Shown: positions 22,917 through 31,615 of the stretch, piece after piece | Layout of the letters: each line of letters opens with the position of its first letter | Position numbering within the stretch: the first letter of the stretch is position 1 | Assembly: GCF_016919445.1 (NCBI RefSeq) | Contig: NZ_CP070356.1 | Span: forward strand, 1,761,001 to 1,825,000 | Reading direction: 5' to 3' | DNA length: 64,000 nt | Source of the DNA: Pseudomonas sp. PDNC002 | GTDB taxonomy: Bacteria; Pseudomonadota; Gammaproteobacteria; Pseudomonadales; Pseudomonadaceae | Notes under the pieces: model-generated | Told to the model about the DNA's origin: nothing | The model's database searches: none | What the model saw: the letters and a program-made list of their open reading frames with translations, nothing else | Translations under genes and position numbers: made by a program

Positions 22917-22938
22917 TTTGTAGGGCGAGCCCTACAAA
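22917..22938. repeat. Palindrome in the leader of agtA
   Basis: A perfect 10-bp inverted repeat, TTTGTAGGGC / GCCCTACAAA, with a 2-base centre. It lies 111 bases before agtA. It could be the tail of a terminator (a T-run precedes it) or a regulator site. Confidence 0.6.
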
Positions 22939-23048
22939 GCATCCTCTCTAAGCCTTATAGCAATCTCTCATACCGCCCGATTTGCGCGTAGGTGTTGCTT
23001 CTCTAGTCTTGAGATCAACGGCATTTACAAAAAAACAAAGGTGCGGTG

Positions 23049-24158
23049 ATGGCCGAGAATCAGGCAAACGATGTGCTGGTGAGTTTCCGTGGCGTGCAGA
23101 AGAGCTACGACGGCGAATCCCTCATCGTGAAGGACCTCAATCTGGACATTCGCAAAGGCGAATTCCTGACACTGCTGGGGCCGTCCGGTTCCGGCAAGAC
23201 CACCAGCCTGATGATGCTGGCCGGTTTCGAAACTCCGACCGCCGGTGAAATCCAGCTCGCCGGCCGCGCCATCAACAACGTCCCCCCGCACAAGCGCGAC
23301 ATCGGCATGGTGTTCCAGAACTATGCCCTGTTCCCGCACATGACGGTGGCCGAGAACCTGGCCTTCCCGCTCTCCGTGCGCGGCATGAGCAAGACCGATG
23401 TGAGCGAGCGGGTAAAGCGCGCGCTGTCGATGGTCCAGCTCGACTCCTTCTCCGGTCGTTATCCCGCCCAGCTCTCCGGTGGCCAGCAACAGCGTGTGGC
23501 CCTGGCCCGCGCGCTGGTCTTCGAGCCGCAACTGGTGCTGATGGACGAACCTCTGGGTGCGCTGGATAAACAGCTGCGTGAACACATGCAGATGGAGATC
23601 AAGCACATCCACCAGCGCCTGGGCGTCACCGTGGTCTACGTGACCCACGACCAGGGCGAAGCGCTGACCATGTCCGACCGCGTGGCGGTGTTCCACCAGG
23701 GCGAGATCCAGCAGATCGCCCCGCCGGCCGAGCTCTACGAGCACCCGCGCAACTCCTTCGTCGCCAACTTCATCGGCGAGAACAACCGCATTGCCGGCCA
23801 ACTCCAGGCCCGCGATGGCGATCGCTGCACCGTGGGCCTGGCCCGTGGCGAGAAGGTCGAGGCGCTGGCGGTCAACGTCGGCAACGTCGGTGACACCGTC
23901 AGCCTGTCGATCCGCCCTGAGCGCGTGCGCCTCAACGGCCACAGCGAAAACTGCGTGAACCGCTTCTCCGGCCGCGTCGCCGAGTTCATCTACCTGGGTG
24001 ACCACGTGCGCATCCGCCTGGAGGTCTGCGGCCGTACCGATTTCTTCGTCAAACAGCCGATCGCCGAGCTCGACCCCGCGCTCAGTGTTGGCGACGTGGT
24101 TCCGCTGGGCTGGGAAGTCGAGCACGTCCGCGCGCTCGATCCACTGTCCGCGGCGTAA
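23049..24158 (+). CDS. agtA: ABC transporter ATP-binding protein AgtA
   Basis: 369-residue ATPase of the polyamine/GABA importer class. Walker [12 protein letters not shown]-loop [13 protein letters not shown], signature [15 protein letters not shown], Walker [13 protein letters not shown] and H-loop [13 protein letters not shown] are all intact. A C-terminal TOBE-like domain follows (about 280-365). The ATG at 23049 follows an in-frame GTG with weaker logic. First gene of agtABCD, about 190 bases after the paralogous binding-protein gene. Confidence 0.94.
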   Translation: MAENQANDVLVSFRGVQKSYDGESLIVKDLNLDIRKGEFLTLLGPSGSGKTTSLMMLAGFETPTAGEIQLAGRAINNVPPHKRDIGMVFQNYALFPHMTVAENLAFPLSVRGMSKTDVSERVKRALSMVQLDSFSGRYPAQLSGGQQQRVALARALVFEPQLVLMDEPLGALDKQLREHMQMEIKHIHQRLGVTVVYVTHDQGEALTMSDRVAVFHQGEIQQIAPPAELYEHPRNSFVANFIGENNRIAGQLQARDGDRCTVGLARGEKVEALAVNVGNVGDTVSLSIRPERVRLNGHSENCVNRFSGRVAEFIYLGDHVRIRLEVCGRTDFFVKQPIAELDPALSVGDVVPLGWEVEHVRALDPLSAA

Positions 24159-24226
24159 CGAAAGCGGACCGGCCACTCCCGGACGCATCCAAGAAAAACA
24201 AACTGCACACTGTGGAGACAACAATA

Positions 24227-25276
24227 ATGTCGAAGTCCTTGAAAGCATCGGGGCTCAAACTCGCAGCGCTGACTCTGGGCGTGGCCTTTGCAGCCCAGTC
24301 CATGGCCGCCACCGACCTGACCGTGGTGTCCTTCGGCGGCGCCAACAAGAACGCCCAGGTGAAGGCGTTCTACGAGCCCTACGAAAAGTCCACTGGCAAC
24401 AAGATCGTCGCCGGCGAATACAACGGCGAGATGGCCAAGGTGAAGGCCATGGTCGACACCAACAGCGTCTCCTGGGACCTGGTGGAAGTCGAATCGCCGG
24501 AACTGGCCCGCGGCTGTGACGAAGGCCTGTTCGAAGAGATCGACCCGGCCATCCTCGGCAAGGCCGAAGACTACGTGCCGGGCGCCGTCAGCAACTGCGG
24601 CGTCGGCTTCTTCGTCTGGTCCACCGTGCTGGCCTACAACGCCGACAAGCTGAAGACCGCTCCGACCAGCTGGGCCGATTTCTGGGATACCAAGCAGTTC
24701 CCGGGCAAGCGCGGCCTGCGCAAGGGCGCCAAGTACACCCTGGAATTCGCCCTGATGGCCGACGGCGTCGCGCCCAAGGACGTCTACAAGGTGCTGGCCA
24801 CCAAGGAAGGCCAGGACCGCGCCTTCAAGAAACTCGACCAGATCAAGCCGAGCATCCAGTGGTGGGAAGCCGGCGCCCAGCCGCCGCAGTACCTCGCCTC
24901 CGGTGACGTGGTCATGAGCTCCGCCTACAACGGCCGCATCGCCGCCGTGCAGAAAGAGAGCAACCTGAAGATCGTCTGGAACGGCGGCATCTACGACTTC
25001 GACGCCTGGGCCATCCCGAAAGGCGCCAAGAAGAAGGACGAGAGCCTCAAGTTCATCGCCTTCTCGGTCCAGCCCGAGCAGCAGAAGACCTACTCCGAGA
25101 ACATCGCCTACGGCCCGGTCAACAAGAACGCCGTACCGCTGCTGAGCAAGGACCTGCTGAAAGACATGCCGACCACCCCGGAAAACATGCAGGGCCAGGT
25201 GGGCATGGACGTGACCTTCTGGGCTGACTACGGCGAGCAGCTGGAACAGCGCTTCAACGCCTGGGCTGCCAAGTAA
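24227..25276 (+). CDS. agtB: ABC transporter periplasmic substrate-binding protein AgtB
   Basis: 349 residues, signal peptide ending QSMAA. Binding protein of the AgtABCD importer; the P. aeruginosa orthologue serves 4-aminobutyrate and 5-aminovalerate. The ATG (MSKSLKASG) has a GTGGAGACAACAATA site; the in-frame ATG five codons earlier overlaps it. It is followed by a large nested inverted repeat that separates it from the permease genes, a common way of keeping binding protein in excess. Confidence 0.93.
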   Translation: MSKSLKASGLKLAALTLGVAFAAQSMAATDLTVVSFGGANKNAQVKAFYEPYEKSTGNKIVAGEYNGEMAKVKAMVDTNSVSWDLVEVESPELARGCDEGLFEEIDPAILGKAEDYVPGAVSNCGVGFFVWSTVLAYNADKLKTAPTSWADFWDTKQFPGKRGLRKGAKYTLEFALMADGVAPKDVYKVLATKEGQDRAFKKLDQIKPSIQWWEAGAQPPQYLASGDVVMSSAYNGRIAAVQKESNLKIVWNGGIYDFDAWAIPKGAKKKDESLKFIAFSVQPEQQKTYSENIAYGPVNKNAVPLLSKDLLKDMPTTPENMQGQVGMDVTFWADYGEQLEQRFNAWAAK

Positions 25277-25287
25277 GAGTCGCCGGC

Positions 25288-25378
25288 AAAACTGTTCTGG
25301 CGTTGTTGCCTGGCCTTGCCGTACTGACAGGTACTGTCTGCGGCCAGGCGCCTAGCCAGAACCGCTTCGCTCAGTTTT
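25288..25378 (+). other. Large nested inverted repeat between agtB and agtC
   Basis: Nested arms: AAAACTG (25288) / CAGTTTT (25372), TTCTGGC (25295) / GCCAGAA (25355), GCCTGGCC (25308) / GGCCAGGC (25342), and GACAG / CTGTC at the centre (25326-25338). The structure starts 12 bases after the agtB stop and the right arm ends in TTTT, so it can work as a partial terminator or as a 3' stabiliser of agtAB mRNA. Confidence 0.85.
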
Positions 25379-25517
25379 GTCGACGACTCGCGTAACGTCC
25401 CCACCGTCGCGGCTGCCCGAGCCGCGATGGACCGGAACCGCCGTTCCCCCTCGCGGCGGTTCCTCCTGACACCACACCTTGGCCGCTCCCGGGCGGCCCG
25501 TTTTACCGGAGTTCGCT

Positions 25518-26765
25518 ATGGCCACCGCTGTGTCTTTGAACGAGGTCGCCGGCCCCACCCTCAAGCAGCGCCTTGCGCGCGCGGAGCGGATGAACCGTCT
25601 GAAGTCCCAGGCGCTGGTGCTGCCCCTGCTGGTCTTCCTGCTGCTGACCTTCCTGGTGCCCATCGCGGCGCTGCTCTACAAGAGCGTGAACAACCCCGAG
25701 GTCGTCGGCGCGCTGCCGCTGACCGTTAACGCCATCTCCGATTGGGACGGCAAATCGCTGCCCGCGGATGCGGTGTACAAGGCGCTGAGCGACGACCTGG
25801 TCGCCGCGCGCAAGAACCAGACCATCGGTGACCTCTCCAAGCGCCTGAACATGGAACTGGCCGGCTATCGCAGTCTGCTGTCCAAGACCGCCCGCGCATT
25901 GCCGTTCAAGGAGCAGCCGGCGTCGTACAAGGACGCGATGGAAGCCCTCGACGAGCGCTGGGGCGACCCGGCCTACTGGCAGGCGATCCGCCGCAACGCC
26001 AGCTCCGTCACTCCTTATTACCTGCTGGCGGCACTCGATCACCGCATCGACGACCTGGGCGAGATCGCCCGCGCCACGCCTGACCAGTCGATCTACCTGG
26101 ACATCTTCGCCCGGACCTTCTGGATGGGCGCGGTGATCACCCTGATCTGCCTGGCGCTGGCCTACCCGCTGGCCTACCTGCTGGCGATCCTGCCGACCCG
26201 CAAATCCAACCTGCTGATGATCATGGTGCTGCTGCCGTTCTGGACCTCGATCCTGGTGCGTGTCGCCGCGTGGATCGTGCTGTTGCAGTCGGGCGGCCTG
26301 ATCAACGGCGCGCTACTGAAGATGGGCCTGATCGACCAGCCGCTGCAGCTCGTGTTCAACCGCACCGGCGTGTACATCTCCATGGTCCACATCATGCTGC
26401 CGTTCATGATCCTGCCGATCTACAGCGTGATGAAGGGCATTTCCCCCAGCTACATGCGTGCGGCGATTTCCCTGGGCTGCCACCCGTTCGCCAGCTTCTG
26501 GAAGGTCTACTTCCCGCAGACCGTGGCCGGTGTCGGCGCCGGTTGCCTGCTGGTGTTCATCCTGTCGATCGGCTACTACATCACCCCGGCGCTGCTGGGC
26601 AGCCCGAACGACCAGATGGTCAGCTACTTCGTCGCCTTCTACACCAACACCACCATCAACTGGGGCATGGCCACGGCCCTGGGCGGCCTGCTGCTGTTCG
26701 CCACCCTGGTGCTCTACGTGATCTATGGCTGGCTGGTGGGCGCGAGCCGCCTGCGCCTGGGCTGA
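25518..26765 (+). CDS. agtC: ABC transporter permease AgtC
   Basis: 415-residue inner-membrane permease. One membrane segment near residues 35-55 is followed by a large non-membrane insertion (about 60-190) and a BPD_transp_1 core. The core includes the EAA-like loop MRAAISLGCHPFASFWKVYFPQT. The large insertion is typical of this polyamine/GABA permease subclass. The start MATAVSLNEV follows CCGGAGTTCGCT. It is 13 bases upstream of agtD. Confidence 0.93.
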   Translation: MATAVSLNEVAGPTLKQRLARAERMNRLKSQALVLPLLVFLLLTFLVPIAALLYKSVNNPEVVGALPLTVNAISDWDGKSLPADAVYKALSDDLVAARKNQTIGDLSKRLNMELAGYRSLLSKTARALPFKEQPASYKDAMEALDERWGDPAYWQAIRRNASSVTPYYLLAALDHRIDDLGEIARATPDQSIYLDIFARTFWMGAVITLICLALAYPLAYLLAILPTRKSNLLMIMVLLPFWTSILVRVAAWIVLLQSGGLINGALLKMGLIDQPLQLVFNRTGVYISMVHIMLPFMILPIYSVMKGISPSYMRAAISLGCHPFASFWKVYFPQTVAGVGAGCLLVFILSIGYYITPALLGSPNDQMVSYFVAFYTNTTINWGMATALGGLLLFATLVLYVIYGWLVGASRLRLG

Positions 26766-26778
26766 GGAGAATAAGAAG

Positions 26779-27606
26779 ATGCTGAGTCCCTACATGTCCC
26801 CGGTCGAGCGCGTGTGGTTCTACACCCTGCGCATCCTCTGCGGCCTGATCTTGCTGTTCCTGGTGCTGCCGGTGCTGGTCATCGTGCCGCTGTCGTTCAA
26901 CTCCGGCACCTTCCTGGTCTACCCGCTGCAGGGTTTCTCCCTGCGCTGGTACGCCGACTTCTTCAACTCCGCCGAGTGGATGCGTGCGCTGACCAACAGC
27001 ATCATCGTCGCCCCGGCGGCCACCGTGCTGGCGATGGTCTTCGGCACCCTGGCGTCGATCGGCCTGACCCGCGGCGAGTTCCGCGGCAAGGCGCTGATCA
27101 TGAGCCTGGTGATCTCGCCGATGGTCGTGCCGGTGGTGATCATCGGCGTGGCGAGCTACCTGTTCTTCGCGCCGCTGGGCCTGGGCAACAGCTACATCTC
27201 GCTGATCATCGTCCACGCGGTGCTCGGTGTGCCGTTCGTGATCATCACCGTGTCGGCCACCCTGCAGGGCTTCAACTACAACCTGGTGCGCGCCGCCGCC
27301 AGCCTGGGCGCGCCGCCGGTGCTGACCTTCTTCAAGGTCACCCTGCCGCTGATCGCTCCGGGCGTGATTTCCGGTGCGTTGTTCGCCTTCGCCACGTCCT
27401 TCGATGAAGTGGTGGTGACCCTGTTCCTCGCCGGCCCTGAGCAAGCGACGTTGCCGCGCCAGATGTTCAGCGGCATCCGCGAGAACCTCAGCCCGACCAT
27501 TGCCGCCGCGGCGACCCTGCTGATCGGTTTCTCCGTCCTGCTCCTGCTGACCCTCGAGTGGCTGCGCGGCCGCAGCGAGAAACTGCGTACCGCCCCGACT
27601 TCCTGA
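26779..27606 (+). CDS. agtD: ABC transporter permease AgtD
   Basis: 275-residue second permease of the heterodimeric channel. About six membrane segments, with the EAA loop VRAAASLGAPPVLTFFKVTLPL contacting the ATPase. The start has a GAGGAGAATAAGAAG site 13 bases after the agtC stop. Last gene of the operon; a weak hairpin with a T-run follows. Confidence 0.93.
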   Translation: MLSPYMSPVERVWFYTLRILCGLILLFLVLPVLVIVPLSFNSGTFLVYPLQGFSLRWYADFFNSAEWMRALTNSIIVAPAATVLAMVFGTLASIGLTRGEFRGKALIMSLVISPMVVPVVIIGVASYLFFAPLGLGNSYISLIIVHAVLGVPFVIITVSATLQGFNYNLVRAAASLGAPPVLTFFKVTLPLIAPGVISGALFAFATSFDEVVVTLFLAGPEQATLPRQMFSGIRENLSPTIAAAATLLIGFSVLLLLTLEWLRGRSEKLRTAPTS

Positions 27607-27661
27607 GTTCACAGTGTTTCGCGGACGGTTCCGTCGCCGTGCTCACCCACGGCGGCGGGAT

Positions 27662-27685
27662 CGATCCGCGATCTTTTTTTGCCCT
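27662..27685 (+). terminator. Weak terminator after agtD
   Basis: A short stem (GATCG / CGATC) followed by seven T. It lies about 55 bases after the agtD stop and before the rpe promoter region. Confidence 0.4.
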
Positions 27686-27757
27686 CCGATTTTCCCCGCC
27701 AATCTCGCACTTTCCGCTCGACCATCGGTCGAATCCCCCTCGTGCCGCGTGAGCGGC

Positions 27758-27763
27758 TACAAT
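27758..27763 (+). promoter_or_regulatory. Possible -10 element of the rpe promoter
   Basis: TACAAT lies 36 bases before the rpe start. No clear -35 hexamer stands at 16-18 bases upstream, so this is tentative. Confidence 0.3.
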
Positions 27764-27799
27764 GCGCGCCATCCGTGATATCGCCCACAGAGGTGCGCC

Positions 27800-28474
27800 A
27801 TGCAACCCTACGCCATCGCTCCGTCGATCCTGTCCGCCGACTTCGCCCGCCTGGGTGAGGACGTCGACAAGGTGCTCGCCGCCGGTGCCGACATCGTCCA
27901 CTTCGACGTGATGGACAACCACTACGTGCCGAACCTGACCATCGGCCCGATGGTCTGCACGGCCCTGCGCAAGTACGGCGTCACCGCGCCCATCGACGTG
28001 CACCTGATGGTTTCCCCGGTGGACCGCATCATCGGCGACTTCATCGAAGCCGGCGCCACCTACATCACCTTCCACCCCGAAGCTACCCAGCACATCGACC
28101 GTTCCCTGCAACTGATCAAGGACGGTGGCTGCAAGGCCGGCCTGGTGTTCAACCCGGCCACCTCGCTGGAAGCGCTCAAGTACGTGATGGACAAGATCGA
28201 CATGGTCCTGCTGATGAGCGTGAACCCCGGCTTCGGCGGGCAGAAGTTCATCCCCGGCACCCTCGACAAGCTGCGCGAAGCCCGCGCGCTGATCGACGCT
28301 TCCGGCCGCGATATCCGTCTGGAAATCGACGGCGGGGTGAACGTGAAGAACATTCGTGAGATCGCCGCTGCTGGTGCCGACACCTTCGTCGCTGGCTCCG
28401 CCATCTTCAACGCACCGGACTACGCCGAGGTCATCCGCGCCATGCATGCCGAGCTGGCGCAGGCGCGCAAGTGA
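27800..28474 (+). CDS. rpe: Ribulose-phosphate 3-epimerase
   Basis: 224-residue TIM-barrel enzyme of the pentose phosphate pathway, interconverting ribulose-5-P and xylulose-5-P. Signatures seen: [51 protein letters not shown] and EIDGGVN. The start has GAGGTGCGCC. The stop overlaps the gph ATG by one base (TGATG), giving the rpe-gph-trpE run found throughout Pseudomonas. Confidence 0.97.
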   Translation: MQPYAIAPSILSADFARLGEDVDKVLAAGADIVHFDVMDNHYVPNLTIGPMVCTALRKYGVTAPIDVHLMVSPVDRIIGDFIEAGATYITFHPEATQHIDRSLQLIKDGGCKAGLVFNPATSLEALKYVMDKIDMVLLMSVNPGFGGQKFIPGTLDKLREARALIDASGRDIRLEIDGGVNVKNIREIAAAGADTFVAGSAIFNAPDYAEVIRAMHAELAQARK

Positions 28475-29292
28475 TGAGCGCTGCACAACTGCCGTTCGCC
28501 GGGCTGCCGCGCCTGGTGATGTTCGACCTGGACGGCACCCTGGTGGATTCGGTCCCCGACCTCGCTGCGGCGGTGGACAAGATGCTGCTGGCGCTCGGGC
28601 GCCAGCCGGCCGGCCTGGACGCGGTGCGTCACTGGGTCGGTAACGGAGCGCGCGTGCTGGTGCGCCGCGCGCTGGCGGGCGACATCGAGCATGACAGTGT
28701 CAGCGAGGAAGAGACCGAGCGCGCACTGGAACTCTTCATGGACGCCTACGCCGACAGTCATGCGCTGACCGTGGTCTATCCCGGCGTCATCGAGACCCTG
28801 AAGTGGCTGAAGAAGCGCGGCGTCGAGCTGGCGTTGATCACCAACAAGCCCGAGCGCTTCGTCGCGCCCCTGCTGGACGAGATGAAGCTGGGCAAGTTCT
28901 TCCGCTGGATCATCGGTGGCGACACCCTGCCGCAGCAGAAACCCGATCCGGCCGCGCTGCTGTTCGTGATGAAGATGGCCGGCGTGTCGGCGGAGCAGGC
29001 GCTGTTCGTCGGCGACTCGCGCAACGATATCCTCGCCGCCAAGGCCGCCGGCGTACGCAGCGTGGGCCTGAGCTACGGCTACAACCACGGACGGCCCATC
29101 GCCGAGGAAACCCCGACGCTGGTGCTGGACGATCTGCGCCATCTGCTGCCTTGCTTCGACTCGGGCAAAGCGATAGTGTTGCCCGACTCCGCTTCAAAAC
29201 CCGCTCAGCGAGACAGCACCGTGGAAACGGCTCCCCACACACTCTGGATGAAAGTCATCAAGGCCCTGGCCCGCTGGCGCTGGCGCGCCTGA
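28474..29292 (+). CDS. gph: Phosphoglycolate phosphatase
   Basis: 272-residue HAD-family phosphatase that clears 2-phosphoglycolate. HAD motif I is MFDLDGTLVDS, and motif IV is GDSRNDILAAKAAG. The core ends near residue 228. The remaining tail is not typical of the fold, and its last 14 codons are the in-frame trpE leader peptide MKVIKALARWRWRA. A GTG directly before the ATG is in frame; the ATG is preferred because it is coupled to the rpe stop. Confidence 0.94.
   Translation: MSAAQLPFAGLPRLVMFDLDGTLVDSVPDLAAAVDKMLLALGRQPAGLDAVRHWVGNGARVLVRRALAGDIEHDSVSEEETERALELFMDAYADSHALTVVYPGVIETLKWLKKRGVELALITNKPERFVAPLLDEMKLGKFFRWIIGGDTLPQQKPDPAALLFVMKMAGVSAEQALFVGDSRNDILAAKAAGVRSVGLSYGYNHGRPIAEETPTLVLDDLRHLLPCFDSGKAIVLPDSASKPAQRDSTVETAPHTLWMKVIKALARWRWRA
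29248..29292 (+). CDS. trpL: trpE leader peptide (overlaps the gph 3' end in frame)
   Basis: A 14-codon ATG frame, MKVIKALARWRWRA, with two Trp codons three apart just before the stop, 75 bases upstream of trpE. The second leader before trpG ends in the same ARWRWRA. Attenuation of trpE and trpGDC has been reported in Pseudomonas putida. Here the frame is identical to the gph frame with no stop between, so gph ribosomes also read the Trp codons. Whether the ATG is used independently cannot be seen. Confidence 0.7.
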   Translation: MKVIKALARWRWRA

Positions 29293-29302
29293 CATCCTTT
29301 CG

Positions 29303-29317
29303 GCCGGTACGCCCGGC
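29303..29317 (+). promoter_or_regulatory. Attenuator-type hairpin before trpE
   Basis: GCCGG, a 5-base loop, CCGGC, starting 10 bases after the leader stop. A stem of the same size and position follows the second leader (47827-47841). The T-run is poor here, so termination strength is uncertain. Confidence 0.45.
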
Positions 29318-29367
29318 ACGTGTGTGCACCTCTTGTCCGTATTCCTCCTCATTCCACGAGGCTGATC

Positions 29368-30861
29368 ATGACCCGCGAAGAATTCCAGCGCCTGGCCGCC
29401 GAAGGCTATAACCGTATTCCGCTCACCTGCGAAACCCTGGCTGACTTCGACACCCCGCTGTCGATCTACCTGAAGCTCGCCGATGGCGCCAACACCTACC
29501 TGCTCGAGTCCGTTCAGGGCGGCGAGAAGTGGGGCCGTTATTCCATCATCGGCCTGCCCAGCCGCACCGTGCTGCGCGTCTATGGCCATCAGGCAAGCAT
29601 CAAGGTCGACGGCGTCGAGACCGAGAGCTTCGAATGCGCCGATCCGCTGGCCTTCGTCGAGGAGTTCAAGGAGCGCTACCGCGTGCCGACCATCGCCGGT
29701 CTGCCGCGCTTCAACGGCGGCCTGGTGGGTTACTTCGGCTATGACTGCGTGCGCTACGTCGAGCAGCGCCTGGCGCAGTGCCCGAACCCGGACCCGCTGA
29801 ATAATCCGGACATCCTGCTGATGGTGTCCGACGCGGTAGTCGTGTTCGACAACCTGGCCGGCAAGATGCACGCGATCGTTCTCGCCGACCCAGCCCAGGC
29901 CGACGCCTACGACAAGGGCCTGGCGCAATTGGATGAACTGCTGGAGCGCCTGCGCCAGCCGATCACCCCGCGCCGCGGCCTGGACTTCAGCGCGGTCAAC
30001 GCGCCGGAGCCGCAGTTCCGCGCCAGCTTCACCCGCGAGGACTACGAGCGGGCGGTGGATACCGTGAAGGAGTACATCCTCGCCGGTGACTGCATGCAGG
30101 TCGTGCCGTCGCAGCGCATGTCCATCGACTTCAGCGCCGCGCCCATCGACCTGTACCGCGCGCTGCGCTGCTTCAACCCGACGCCGTACATGTACTTCTT
30201 CAACTTCGGCGACTTCCATGTTGTCGGCAGCTCGCCGGAAGTGCTGGTGCGTGTCGAAGATGGCGAAGTCACCGTGCGCCCCATCGCCGGTACCCGCCCG
30301 CGTGGCGCGACCGAAGAAGCCGACCGCGCGCTGGAAGAGGACCTGCTGTCCGACGCCAAGGAAATCGCCGAGCACCTGATGCTCATCGACTTGGGCCGCA
30401 ACGACGTCGGTCGCGTGTCGCAGACCGGCAGCGTGAAGGTCACCGAACAGATGGTCATCGAGCGCTACTCCAACGTCATGCACATCGTTTCCAACGTGAA
30501 CGGCCAGCTCAAGCCGGAGCTCTCGGCGATGGACGCCCTGCGCGCCATCCTGCCGGCCGGCACCCTGTCCGGCGCGCCGAAGATCCGCGCCATGGAAATC
30601 ATCGACGAGCTGGAGCCGGTCAAGCGTGGCGTCTACGGCGGTGCCGTGGGCTATCTCGCGTGGAACGGCAACATGGATACCGCCATCGCCATCCGCACCG
30701 CGGTGATCAAGAATGGCGAACTCCACGTCCAGGCCGGTGGCGGTATCGTCGCCGACTCCGTACCGGCAGCCGAGTGGGAAGAAACCATCAACAAGCGCCG
30801 CGCGATGTTCCGGGCCGTGGCGCTGGCTGAGCATACTGCCAAGGTGTATGGCCGCGATTGA
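29368..30861 (+). CDS. trpE: Anthranilate synthase component I
   Basis: 497 residues. Makes anthranilate from chorismate with ammonia delivered by TrpG; first step of Trp synthesis. The feedback-inhibitor (Trp) motif LLES is visible in [16 protein letters not shown]. The chorismate-binding core shows [41 protein letters not shown] and YGGAVGYL. The start [13 protein letters not shown] has an ACGAGGCTGATC site. It is separated from its partner trpG by the tailocin island of about 16 kb. Confidence 0.97.
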   Translation: MTREEFQRLAAEGYNRIPLTCETLADFDTPLSIYLKLADGANTYLLESVQGGEKWGRYSIIGLPSRTVLRVYGHQASIKVDGVETESFECADPLAFVEEFKERYRVPTIAGLPRFNGGLVGYFGYDCVRYVEQRLAQCPNPDPLNNPDILLMVSDAVVVFDNLAGKMHAIVLADPAQADAYDKGLAQLDELLERLRQPITPRRGLDFSAVNAPEPQFRASFTREDYERAVDTVKEYILAGDCMQVVPSQRMSIDFSAAPIDLYRALRCFNPTPYMYFFNFGDFHVVGSSPEVLVRVEDGEVTVRPIAGTRPRGATEEADRALEEDLLSDAKEIAEHLMLIDLGRNDVGRVSQTGSVKVTEQMVIERYSNVMHIVSNVNGQLKPELSAMDALRAILPAGTLSGAPKIRAMEIIDELEPVKRGVYGGAVGYLAWNGNMDTAIAIRTAVIKNGELHVQAGGGIVADSVPAAEWEETINKRRAMFRAVALAEHTAKVYGRD

Positions 30862-30876
30862 GTTCGTGGTTGGATG

Positions 30877-30903
30877 AAAAGCCCCGCTTCGGCGGGGCTT
30901 TTT
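30877..30903 (+). terminator. trpE terminator
   Basis: AAAAGCCCCGC, a 4-base loop, GCGGGGCTTTTT. A perfect stem with A-run and T-run, 15 bases after the trpE stop. Confidence 0.92.
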
Positions 30904-30909
30904 CTTTTC

Positions 30910-30980
30910 GTAGGAGCGGACTCCGTCCGCGATAGCTACGAGCCGCGCCGGGAGCCATCGCGGACGGAGTCCGCTCCTAC
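30910..30980. repeat. REP inverted pair (REPIN-like), copy 2
   Basis: Inverted arms GTAGGAGCGGACTCCGTCC and GGACGGAGTCCGCTCCTAC at the ends of a 71-bp unit, the same length as the copy at 1250-1320. It lies directly after the trpE terminator at the left edge of the tailocin island. Confidence 0.87.
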
Positions 30981-31087
30981 AGGTTCAAGAGCTTCTCCCC
31001 CTCGCCTTGGCGCCGCGCTCCCTCAAACGGGAGAGAGGCAGCGTTCCATGCAGGATGAAACCACAATGTCAGCCGTCACATTCTGCC

Positions 31088-31120
31088 CCCTCTCCCTCTG
31101 GGAGAGGGTTGGGGTGAGGG
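31088..31120. repeat. Dispersed intergenic palindrome
   Basis: CCCTCTCCC, TCT, GGGAGAGGG, then TTGGGGTGAGGG; a widespread extragenic repeat type in Pseudomonas and other bacteria. The 307-base gap between trpE and prtN (30862-31168) holds only the trpE terminator, the REP pair and this palindrome. I see no gene in it. Confidence 0.7.
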
Positions 31121-31168
31121 CTGTTCATCGCTGAGGAGCCTGGCCGGTGGCTCTTGTAGAAATCCTGC

Positions 31169-31495
31169 TCACCCCGCCTGCCGCGCCTCAACCACCTGCA
31201 GATTCGCCTTGCGCTGAACCAGGGCGGCATTCGCCTGCAGCGAGCGCTCCTCCACGTAGGCGGCGAGGTGGTCCACTGCGACGTACTGCATCGCCTTGTG
31301 GCTGTCATCCAGCGTGGTCACCGGCAGGGCGATGCGCCCGCAGGACAGCGCCTTGCTGAAGTTCTCCCGGTTCAGGTTGCGGAACCAGCGCTCGCGTACC
31401 TGTTCCAGCGGCACCAGGACGTCCCCGAAAATCTGATAGACCAGGCTCACCGTCTCCGGGCGCGGGGCGGGGCGAATATCGGCGGTCGACTGCAT
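31169..31495 (-). CDS. prtN: Pyocin transcriptional activator PrtN
   Basis: 108-residue PrtN-type activator. In P. aeruginosa it switches on pyocin genes by binding P-boxes and is itself repressed by PrtR. Seen: [22 protein letters not shown] followed by a helix-turn-helix-like [23 protein letters not shown] and [11 protein letters not shown]. The start MQSTADIRP has a strong CAGGAGAGTCCC site; an in-frame ATG 16 codons upstream would cross it. A putative PrtR operator lies 38-59 bases upstream. Confidence 0.9.
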   Translation of the reverse strand: MQSTADIRPAPRPETVSLVYQIFGDVLVPLEQVRERWFRNLNRENFSKALSCGRIALPVTTLDDSHKAMQYVAVDHLAAYVEERSLQANAALVQRKANLQVVEARQAG

Positions 31496-31532
31496 GGGAC
31501 TCTCCTGTTCCGATGGTTGTGGCGACAGAACC

Positions 31533-31554
31533 AAATATAGCAAAGGTTGTATTT
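31533..31554 (-). promoter_or_regulatory. Putative PrtR operator upstream of prtN
   Basis: AAATATAGC, four bases, GTTGTA. The same 9+6 core with the same spacing is found at 32439-32459 upstream of prtR. Placement 38 bases before the prtN start suits a repressor site over the promoter. Confidence 0.6.
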
Positions 31555-31573
31555 TTCTTCAATCGCCGCGCAA

Positions 31574-31601
31574 AGAAAACCCCGCCGAAGCGGGGTTCTT
31601 T
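31574..31601 (-). terminator. prtR terminator
   Basis: On the minus strand: GAACCCCGC, 4-base loop, GCGGGGTTTTC. It lies 15 bases after the prtR stop and insulates prtR from prtN. Confidence 0.88.
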
Positions 31602-31615
31602 TCCTGCGCAATGGC

